Position numbers and translations under genes: made by a program
Source: Warburgia ugandensis
Lineage: Eukaryota; Streptophyta; Magnoliopsida; Canellales; Canellaceae
DNA: 64,000 nt
Assembly: GCA_035236585.1 (NCBI GenBank)
Contig: CP141135.1
Location: 60,232,190-60,296,189, forward strand
Reading direction: 5' to 3'
Notes under the pieces: model-generated
Databases searched by the model: none
Told to the model about the DNA's origin: nothing
What the model saw: only the letters and a program-made list of their open reading frames with translations
In this document: positions 50,242 through 64,000 of the stretch, piece by piece
Numbering within the stretch: the stretch's first letter is position 1
Layout: each line of letters starts with the position of its first letter

Positions 50242-50906
50242 GAGCAACCCACTTGAATTCTCTTATAAAAAATTCAGAACAAATTTCAATGCAAAAAAAG
50301 ACTAAAAATTCAGCTTGAGAACACCAAAATACCTGTCCCGATGAATCTCAAAAATCAGTCAAACAAGAAAGCAAAAATCATTTGTTTAAGATAAAACACA
50401 CAAACCCAGATTATCCATATATACGACCATCTATTTGGTCTTGTCAAACTCCAGAACAAATAGCCCCCAAAACCCCAAAGCATTCAACTCAAAGAAAGGA
50501 CACAAAATCCCTAGCTGATGAATCTCAGAAATCATTCCAACAAAAAAACAGAAGAAAAATCATTTTCCAACATAAAAACACATAGAAACCACATCCACCC
50601 CCCCCCCCCCGCCACCACCACCAAAAAAAAAAAAAAGGAAGAAAAAAACAGCATGCAGCTAGATGAAAGCGCACCCAAGATGCATATTCGATGAATCTCG
50701 AAAATCATCCCAATAAAACATGAAAAGAAAACATTTTCCAAAGGTAAAACACAAAAAACATAGAACATTGACAAGTGGAAACAAAAAATCAAAGATCAAA
50801 CCAAACCCCAGTATTCCGCTCCGATTATCACTGAAAGAAACAGAAAAATGAGAAACCAACAGATGTCAAATAATCTGATGGAGAAAACATAAGATTAGAA
50901 GATCAC

Positions 50907-51060
50907 CTTGAAGTAGAGAGAGGGCAAGCAGGAGAAAGAGGGGAGAAGGAAGGAGAGAGAAACCCTCGCGCTCTAAGGGAAAGCAGAGCGAGGGCTATCC
51001 CGAGCGAGGAGTGACAGAACGAGAGAGGGCGAGTGCGAAGTGTTCCCGCTTAAATGAAAA
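50907..51060 (-). promoter_or_regulatory. Putative NAC 5' leader and core promoter region
   Basis: GA-rich on the + strand (CT-rich on the transcribed strand), more GC-rich than its surroundings, and ending near aagtgttcccgcttaaatg, whose TTCCCGC is an E2F-like core. No TATA box can be fixed. Assignment rests on the downstream donor site and the base composition. Confidence 0.35.
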
Positions 51061-51589
51061 ACCAAGAAGCTTCTCTGGCACTCCTCTCCTTCCACTGACT
51101 TTCGCTCGTGGAAAAACCCACCCGAGATACCACTTCCTTTCACACAGTCATTTCTGGTGGATTTAATGCAAAAACAGTGGTAGTCTCCCGTGCACTTATT
51201 TTGGTGGTCTCCGCCACTTTCTCTATTTGGAATGAAGATTTTGATACTGAATTTCTAAAGGTTAATTGGTTGATTTGATTGATTATAATGATTAGGGTAC
51301 AACTACTTAACACGAGTATTTATTAAGTTTGATCATCAATTTGATAAACCATGTGAGCCAATCTTGCGGGCCCAAATTTTTGCTAAATAGAGATGCTAAT
51401 CTTCTAGATTAAGGTATAATGAACAATCAATGGACCAAAAAAGTAAAAGGATATTTTCTTTCTTTTTGAATTTTTTAATAAATGGCTTAGATGACCAATT
51501 AGAATTAGCAAGTTGTAACTTAGTTTTGAACTTCATACATAATGGCATTCTCATAATGAATGAAGCTCTTTTGAGAGATTTTTTTGCTT

Positions 51590-55690
<4,101 letters not shown>

Positions 55691-56448
55691 TCAACAAGAG
55701 AATTCCTATCAATAGTAAACAAAACAATAGTAAAGCTGCATTACGCACAACTAAAAATAACAAATAAATAGGGGAAGAGAAGATAGAGAAAATTTGTATG
55801 TATTGGTTATGGTGCAGATTAAGGAGCTGCTCCTCCACGTTGTGGCTGTGGACGTGGGGTTGCTACCTCCCTTGGTTTTGTTTGGGAAGGATCCCAATTT
55901 TTTATGAGCCAACCTCACTTTTTTTTGAAGCGGCTAATCCCATGCATATTGTATGTACATCGGGTGGCACAAATCACATAATATCATAAATAATTATTCT
56001 TAGTATTACCCATCCACTGGGAGAGTTTATAAACAAATAAAGATCCTTGGTCTCATCCTCTATACTGAGATATATCATGAGACCAACAAGTTGATTCAAT
56101 CAATTTTAAGGATTTATCATCACTAAACCTCTTCAAAATTCTACAACTCACTTGTTCTCAACTAATTTTTTAATAATTCGACTCAATTGAACAATTTGGT
56201 CAGCATTCATAATAGTTTACTAATTTATTATGTGGGCCATTCTTAATATAATTGATGAAAATATTATATTAGTCATAATAAACCCATAATTTATTCAAAA
56301 TGTGGACAATGCAATGTCACATAATGCTAAAATGATAAAATGGATGTCATATAAAATTAGATGTTCATGGACATTCATTTCTTGAAGTGGATATCCAATG
56401 TTCATGAACATTGACTTGGACATTGCTATATCCCAATTGACAAACAAC

Positions 56449-56495
<47 letters not shown>

Positions 56496-59001
56496 TGTAT
56501 GTATGTATGTATGTATGTATGAGATAATGTGTCTTTTCTTAGCACATTGTCATGCATCATATTATATTATTTTCTCATTTTCTTAGTATTTTGAAAAGTT
56601 TTCTTGATGCATTTTTACTTATTATAAGCTAACACACATCTTAAAACTGCCTTATGTTTACACATTGGTCTTGTTTTGGTTAGTTTATACAAAATTGTTG
56701 GTAGTCTTCAAAACATTGATGTTGGCAACCACCCTATCAAAGAGCCTATTTGCCTTCAATATTGAATTAAATAGAATTGTATTATTGAATTGATTTGATT
56801 GGTAAGGGTGATCAAATATAAATACATGTGTTATATGATTGTAATCATTAATTTGATGTGCATGCCATTGGGTGACATAGTCGATATTAGTTTAATGTGG
56901 GATGGATTTCATCTACAAGATTGACGTGCACGAGCAACCAATGAACCAAATGAACTAGAGGAATGTGAGCAAAAACCTTCTAATGCAGTGGTAAAAGGAC
57001 TCTCTCCCTTGGAAGGTTAAGGATTCAAGGACCTCATTGGTGCATACATCACCATTCAAAGAGAAAAGGAAAATTTCAAATCTCGTGCCAACTCTTTAAG
57101 AAATATCAAATACCATTCCTACTTTTATAAAATTTCAAATAGTATTGATATATGCACTCCTTGGTGGTTCCATTGACCCCTTTTAAAAATATTCACAGCA
57201 TAAAATTACTTGAGATTTTAGTTTCTCTCCTTTTCTACCAATTATGTGAGCTCCATCATCAATCTACCCACTCTCTCCCTAGCTAAGAAATGCTATACAC
57301 CTAGGGTTTTCAAGATACTAATGGAGTATTTGAGAAATAAAACCACAGTGACAAACCAAATTAATTTAAAAACACCAAAGTAGTTGAAAATTTCAGGTGT
57401 TTCTGAAGCCTTTTCTTTTTAGAAATCCATTATTGACTAATTGCTTTAGGAGTAAATTACAAACCCTAATATGAAATCCATTTTTGGTTTTTGTTTCTTG
57501 GCTCTAGAAAGATATTTTAATTGAAGACATGACAAGAAAGTTGATGAGATTCATGAAAAAATAGATGCACATATCCAAAGAAACAGGGGTTATTAGAGAA
57601 GATTTTACATGCAAACAAACTAAAATTATTCTATGTTTTCTTGCTTCCTTCTGATTTTGAAATCAAGTGGGTGGTCAATGAATTTTTGTTTAAGCTTAGT
57701 GCATAACAAATTTCCACGGCATTTAGTCTTCATTTACATATTGTTGATACTTAGAATAAACACCCTTTTCTTTTTCCTTTATTGTGGTCATTTTATGAAT
57801 TGATGCTGTCAAACAAACGATCATCTATATCACAAGCTGTATTATACTCTTTAGTTTTCTTAGATACTAATGTATTTTAATTTTTTTCTTAAATTCTTAT
57901 AGAGGTTGCTCCATTGATATTGTCATAATGACTAGTGAATACACTAGTCCTTTATTTTTCATCACACAGTTTCTAGGAATACCTATAATTGTTCTCACAT
58001 CTTCCTTCTCTCTTACTTTCAACCATTTCATAGTCCTTCCATATCTTAAAATAGGAACTATACTATACAACCCATTCATGGAGGATAGTTGGGGATAGAG
58101 ATTGTATGAAAACAAAATAAGATGAAGAAGAGGGAGTAGATTGAAGTTAGGTAGGGTCACATTGCAAAGAAGAAGAAATGGAATAACTAAAAGTTCTAGT
58201 CCATTAAAATTTGAAAAGGAGTACATCAGAACTACAAAGGGGCACATATATCATTACCCATTTCAAATACCCAATGAAGTTTTTGTTCCTTTTTTCAATG
58301 ACTTGGGTTGCTTGGAGAAGAGAGTTGATTATGTACCTTTGATGAAAGTAATGAAATGCTACTGATTGTCTTTTTGTTACAATGAAATCTACAAAGTTTA
58401 TGTTATTATCTCTTTTGTTTCAATGTAATGGATCTTATCCTTTCAATAGCAGTACTTCAAAGGTCTCTTTGTTGGTGTTGTGCACGTAAATCATGTTCTC
58501 CTGAACATGCATAGATTATTGGTGTTCAAAAATCTGCCCATATGACAACCTTGCCATTGTTTCTTCTTGTTATTACCACCTTCCAAGTGAGAGTTTTTTT
58601 CATAAACAGTAGCTAGTTTTTGGTTTTTCGACAAAAGTAAACAAAAAAAATTGACACCCTTTTGGTTATTGGAGTGAAATGTAATAATGAAATTATGAAG
58701 CTATGAAAGTTGTTTATGTTAAACAGACTTGTTTATGTAGAAATGAAAAAAATTCACATGGCAATCTTCAAACAATGAAAGGAGTACATTTTGCTATCCC
58801 ATATCCTCTAGCATATTAAAAAAAACCATTTACCAATGCATATGCTGCCTTTGCACTAGTCACTCTTGGATCTAATTGTGACTTGCTTGGCTTTCTTGGG
58901 TTCTTATAATACCTTGCTAGTGCATTTGGTCTTGAAATTCACCTTCTCTTGATCTTGCTTGGACCCGTGGTTGCCTTGAATTGAATGTCCAGTGTCTTAA
59001 T
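55691..59001. other. Unassigned AT-rich DNA
   Basis: No gene recognised on either strand. It contains an (AT)n(GTAT)n microsatellite at about 56448-56521. Frames at 57897-58365 overlap on opposite strands and carry no known motif. Confidence 0.5.
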
Positions 59002-59698
59002 TGTTAAGTGTTCAATTTTGCCTAAAATAACCCTTAATTAGCATTTGATTAGATCATCTAATTAGGTAATTTTGTAATTTTAAATTAATTTTAGCTCTAA
59101 TTGATCATCCAACTATTGATTTAAAAAATTAATAATTAGATGATAATTAAACTAATTAAATATGTAATTTAGATGATTCTAAAATAGTCTCTTATTTTGC
59201 AAATTAACCAAGATTATGTAGATCAAGTTAATAAGGAGCCTTTCTTACAGTCCCGGTGATACACGGTCGAGATGGTGTAGATGGTGATGTACGGTGGAAA
59301 TTAAATAGCTCCCACACCTAAACAGCATCAAGCATACCAACCACCGCATGCCCACAACTGTATGGCAGACCGCATGCAGCAAGCATGGGCAGACTGCATT
59401 ATTTGATGGACGTAGGATGGGAAAAGCATGGGAACCCGATTAAAAAATAGAAATTTTTTCTCTTCTTCATATAACATTGTTTAGGCAATTGGGGGGTTCT
59501 TCTTCTTCTTCTTCTTCTTCTTCTTCTTCTTTCTTCTTCGTTTTTCTCCTCTTCAGAGAGGAGAGGTGGGGAGGATTGTTCCTCACCCGCCTCTCATGTT
59601 CCCTCTCTTTCACTTTTTTCCCCGTCTCTCTCCCCCATTTTATTTCTCGGGTTCTCATTTACTAGCCATCGGTGAGTGACACACTAGTGTAGAGCAGA

Positions 59699-59781
<83 letters not shown>

Positions 59782-61023
59782 AGTTCCACCTCCTTCTCAC
59801 TGCTCTTTCCTAATCATCTCCACCGATCACCACAAGAACGGAATCACCCATCTCCCTTTGCTCCTAAATTCAACAGCACCATCCCTCATATTTCCAATCC
59901 ACCGGCAAAACCCCTCATCTGTTCACCGAAAACCAACCCTTCATCACCGGCGTCATCTCCCATTGGCTTCAACATGCAAACCCAATACTCCCACCATCTC
60001 CATCACCATCAGCAGCATTTCTCCCTCTATCTTTCTCACCTTCGGCAATCCCTCTTTCTCTTTCCTTGCTTCCTTTATCTCCTTCTCATTATTTGTCTTC
60101 ACCACCTCACAACCCAGACAAGAACCACAACCCGGCAGCCATTCTTCTCTGCCCTCTCTATCACTTCCAGCTTCGTCTCCCTCTCTACTCCTTTATTCTC
60201 TCTTCTTTGTCTCTCTGCTTCACCCATTCTCATCCCTCTCTACTTCTTCTTAGCTGGATCGAAGGTAGACCCATCAACCCCTTTATCTCCCTCTCTCTTC
60301 TCCCTTACCATCCATCTCCTCACCGTTCCCCTCTGATTTCACCGGTTAGCCTTTTTTTATTTTTCGTCTTCCTCTTCATCCCTCTTTTCGTCTTCTTCTC
60401 TCCATCCGGCAAACACACATCACTGGCTGGAGTCTTCTCATTCTTCTCACAAGAGAAAACCCAGTTCCTCCTGTTTTCCCCATCTGCTCCAGCTCTCCCC
60501 TCTCTTTCTCTTTATTTTCTTCTTCCCAATTTCTTCGTCAGTGCTGTTCATGAACAATAGCTTCAGTACTATTCATGAACAATATTTTACTAATAGTGAT
60601 TTTGCTGTTTAAACTTTAGTAATTTTAGGTTGCATTTCATTTCTGTCCTTAATTGTCTTATTTTAATTCCAAATTTATCCTAATTTTGTCTATTAGCCTA
60701 TTCTATCTTTTTCTTAATCTATGTTTTTCTTTATTCTTATTTTATCTTATTCTTGTTTAAGCCATAACTATGCAGTTTGAGTTCTTGTTCGTTGCATGAC
60801 ACAACAATCAAGGCAGGAAAGCTGCATTTGGATTGTTATTGTAATAAATTTTATTTAAATTCAGAACAATGTACTCATGGTTAATCAATTTGAATGTTAT
60901 TTTTGTTAACTTATAATTAAAGTTTATGTAAACTCCAACCCTTTTAAGTCGAGTCTCCGTGGAATCGACCCGGACTTGCACTAGCTAGACTACAATAGCA
61001 GTGCACTTATGAAAAACTCAACA
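59002..61023. mobile_element. Solo LTR, about 2 kb, probably Ty3/Gypsy
   Basis: Starts TGTTAAGTG and ends cttatgaaaaactcaaca. Near the end it has cgagtctccgtggaatcgac, a sequence typical of some long Gypsy LTRs. Flanks ttaat and ttgat look like a decayed 5-base target duplication. Its first 250 bases or so match the short solo LTR at 38646. It contains (TTC)n at about 59500 and (CT)n at 59702-59779, and a pyrimidine-rich stretch whose long open frames (59858-60560) are a composition effect. Confidence 0.7.
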
Positions 61024-61129
61024 TTGATACTTGTCCTAACATCTAAATACATATAGTAAACTTCAAAGAAATGAACCTAAAATTAAAATTTTCTACCTCA
61101 CACAAGAAAAGGAAGGACAATATTCTCAC

Positions 61130-62990
61130 CATGTAGATTTAATTAACATTAGTAGGGAAGTGAATACTCCAACCCACTTGAGCTTGTCTACCATCTCTAC
61201 CATCATTGGTTTTCCTTATAGTTAATAGTGAACATATAGTTGGTCCAACACTTATTGTGGGGTGTTGCTTGTTGTTGGCCTTCCTTTGATCTACTTGGCT
61301 TTGGGATATATGGGCCTTGCAACAAACAAGTATGAAATTCTTCATTGGTCTTTTTTGTGAAAAATATAAGGCCAAAACACCTATCATCCAAATTTTAGTA
61401 TGCCTTTCCTCATGTTTCCATAGTTTGCCCTGGGATTTTTTAGAGGTTGCTTTTAGAGGCATAAGGTCAGGCTTGTCTTTATGAGGCCCTCCTATATATT
61501 ATGGCTCATTACAAATCTAGCACTTGGACACCCTTCCATGCCTACTCAATTTACATGCACTGCCTTTCTTCTCCTCAAATAGATCCATGATCCTTCTTGT
61601 CTTGTTCTACCAGGCATTCTCCTTTCCATAGGAGGAAGAACCACACCCAACCCCTTCTTGGCTCATAGTTTACTTTTGTGGACATGATTAATGGAGTGAG
61701 CATAACATTTGGCCCAACTATCCTTGATGAACCAATCAACAACTTAATTCGCCACTATCCTACCAATATTTAAAATGACAGCTAGCTTTGTGCATAGGAA
61801 TCCGACTAACATCCCATCCTCTATAGGCACAGTTTCTTCCAACCAAGTTCACAATGTAAGATTGCCTATATGCCTCACTTGATATTACAGGTTCCCATTA
61901 TGCAAGACCTCACATTGAACCTCTAAATCTTATTGTCATCAACTTTCGTATAGATTCTAGGCCATATACTCATTCAACTTTCTTATAGATTCTAGGCCAT
62001 ATACTCATAATGTGAACTCTAAATCTCAAATGTTTTCCTAGCCATCTTGGTCATCACTTTTCTTTTGATTTCTTCAATCATCCCAAATAATAGGCTTCTT
62101 CCTAACCTCTAGAATATACCCATTGATTGTTTCACACATCTTATATCAATCAAGTCATAAGAAGAATACGTAAGGAAGAAGGCTCTACATAATGTGTTTT
62201 GATTTGGTCTTTGAAAATCCCATATTGCCATCTCATAGACCTCTCTCATCTCAACAAGAATGTCCTCAATTCTTCTCTTCTAGTGCATCTTGCTGCCTCA
62301 TAGAATTTTTTTTATTTTTTATTTTTTCAAATCACTCCCATCATTCCTTTTCTTCTAATTGGCATAAATGTGTCTAGCACACATCCTATACACTACATGA
62401 GGGACCAACCTCTTTATAGCATTAATCAACCCCTATAAGAAAAGAAAGAAACAATATCATATTTTACTAGATAAGTTGTCATACAACACATGTTGCTAAA
62501 GCACATTTTCATACACTTTACTTGTCACTAACTAAGGCTTGGCCAAGTCCCTCATCACCAATCCTAAGATCGAAGCTTCAAGCATTAGGACCAACTATCT
62601 AAATTCTACATCTCAATCATTGCTGAAGCCACATTTGATCATTGGCTTCGGTCCCCGCTACACATAAAAGCTTTCCATTGCAAACCCATTTCAGGAAGTA
62701 TCTATCTAGAGCTATGACAGACTTGCATTCATGACTCTAGCCCCTGGCCAATACACCAAACACATATATAGAGCTTATGAAACAACTAGTCACCCCATGT
62801 AACTAGCCTTTGCACCATCAACTCAATAATACTCTTTTAACTCACAAACAAAATCCCACATCCTCTCAAATGTTGCCTTGCAATCCCATTGTTCAACTTT
62901 AAGGTGCTTTCTTTTGTCCACCAAAAATGCATCACTAACACATCAAACATAAAAATGTCTTTGATCTCATATCTCAACTCTTTGCATTTT
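61130..62990 (-). pseudogene. Mutator-like (MuDR) transposase relic
   Basis: Read on the - strand, recognisable pieces lie in family order, in different frames and with stops: VIALDRYFLKWVCNGKLL then AGTEANDQM (about 62720-62640), matching the catalytic-core start; AIKRLVPHVVYRMCARHIYA (about 62415-62355), matching the HRxCxRHLYANF region; CAYRGWDVSRIP (about 61840-61800), matching the SWIM zinc finger; then GEEKKGSACKLSRHGRVSKC (about 61570-61500), matching the basic C-terminal tail. It cannot encode an active enzyme. The N-terminal limit is uncertain and I did not find the terminal inverted repeats. Confidence 0.72.
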
Positions 62991-64000
62991 ATATTTGGCC
63001 TCTTTCTTATCTACTCCATACATGCCTTTGCCAAATAGATGGAAGTTAATTATCTATTCCTATACAATTATATATACAAGTATGGGTGTAATTGCAAGCC
63101 TTTACTTGGAACATTTGAAGTCCTTTCTCAAAAAAGGCATAAACTCTGAAAGGACATTTATGGACAACACATGACTTCAACTCTAATGTCTCTTATTTCC
63201 TACATTGCACATGCAATAGTTGCCTCTTTGAACTCCAAAGCATTATTGGACTACTTATTAATAGTGAAAGTGAAAGGGGCATGTCCCTCTCTTCCCTCAC
63301 ATAATGAAAATGTAGTCTTCTTCCTTTTTCCAACCATAGCTACTCAATTACATTGGATAATGTACTAGAGTGTCCTTTGGTATTTTGTAGCCAACTATGG
63401 CAAAGAAAACTCTTTAGTGAATTACAATTGATCATCCATATATTTGGACTTTGGACTCTTTCTAAAGTTACTTAAGGAAGTCCCCCATCCACACTACTCT
63501 CACAAAGCATACTTAATTGCAAAACTTTGATGGGACTCCATGAAATAGCTTGACAGCATCTGGATTGTTTGGACTTAAAATATTTACATGGGGTTGAGTC
63601 ATAGGCATTCTTAAAATATTAAGTTCTTCATTGCTGTCTAGCACTTTCAAGGGAGGCTCCTAATGTTATTGCTTCCAATAGACAAAGACTTTGGCAATTT
63701 GATTCCAAAGTTATTTAGAATTCAATGCTCATTTAAAGTAAAGTTTTGATAAATGATGATCATCAAAAGATAATACAATATCTTTGGTCCCAACTTAGAC
63801 TAGCATGTTAAATTAATAATGTCAACAAACTAATACATTTTTAAAATTTTGCTATGGATATGCTAACTACATAAATTTATATTCTAAGATATGAAAAAGA
63901 TGAACAAATGAGTCTTGCACAAACTACAATTTGATCTTGAAACTATTGATTCTTTTTCAGAAAAAGATGGAAAGACTAGAGAAAAAAAATATAATAGATA
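62991..64000. other. Unassigned
   Basis: No gene recognised. The left part may be the eroded N-terminal end of the Mutator-like element. Confidence 0.4.

Larger units (their letters stand above)
47786..50906 (-). other. Probable 3.1-kb intron in the NAC 5' UTR
   Basis: Four bases before the ATG is a good acceptor (CACATACAG|ATAATG, AG at 47787-47786). Upstream, a good donor (CTTCAAG|GTGATC) lies at 50907/50906, next to a GA/CT-rich leader at about 50907-51060. That suggests a non-coding first exon. The intron holds an inverted pair of RTE-type LINE ends. This is inference from splice signals only. Confidence 0.45.

Noticed and set aside
50532..50859. Hydrophobic - strand frames near the poly-C/poly-A tract
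   Set aside because: They lie in the presumed NAC leader intron, are low-complexity (poly-Gly/Phe) and have no family resemblance.
56448..56586. YVCM-repeat frame
   Set aside because: Translation of a (GTAT)n microsatellite.
59858..60560. Overlapping 120-164 residue + strand frames rich in Ser, Leu and Pro
   Set aside because: All three frames are open because the DNA is pyrimidine-rich. The stretch lies inside a solo LTR and shows no domain.

Overview
The window is nuclear DNA of a flowering plant. It shows GT-AG introns, a plant NAC transcription factor, a plant GH18 chitinase in two copies, and a dense load of plant transposable elements: Au-type SINEs, Copia elements, RTE-type LINE ends, small non-coding LTR elements, solo LTRs and a Mutator-like relic. 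I cannot fix the species. Most of the 64 kb is transposon-derived or unassigned; only three gene loci look young enough to matter.

Left part (1-26.7 kb). After an unassigned stretch with three Au SINEs comes a decayed + strand copy of UDP-glucose:glycoprotein glucosyltransferase (UGGT, an ER glycoprotein-folding sensor). Its exon remnants lie in protein order from about 4.59 to 17.35 kb. It is broken by stops, by a SINE inside an exon, by a 1.9-kb LTR element and by an antisense Copia element. Downstream, on the - strand, lies an apparently intact two-exon GH18 chitinase gene (19248-21565). About 4.9 kb of spacer follows, including a complete 1.9-kb non-coding LTR element with a perfect target duplication.

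Tandem duplication. About 12.6 kb (9198-21823: UGGT 3' part, Copia, chitinase) is repeated in direct orientation at 26689-38292. The copies differ by point changes, a 1.27-kb deletion of the Copia integrase in copy 2, and a long inverted repeat inserted upstream of chitinase copy 2. Both chitinase copies keep a full reading frame of 295 residues with a signal peptide and the GH18 catalytic motif.

Right part (38.3-64 kb). A short solo LTR is followed by a - strand, six-exon, membrane-anchored NAC gene of the NAC053/NAC078 (NTL) type (40892-47782), probably with a 3.1-kb intron in its 5' UTR. One missing base in exon 2 breaks the frame inside the NAC domain; intron phases show everything else fits. 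Upstream of this gene is an array of about seven 0.5-kb tandem units, each carrying a (CT)n tract. Then come unassigned AT-rich DNA, a 2-kb solo LTR and a degenerate Mutator-like transposase on the - strand.

I found no RNA genes, no CRISPR array and no new multi-gene system. The most informative points are the duplicated chitinase block, the single-base lesion in the NAC gene and the layered transposon history of the UGGT relic. All family assignments come from reading motifs by eye.
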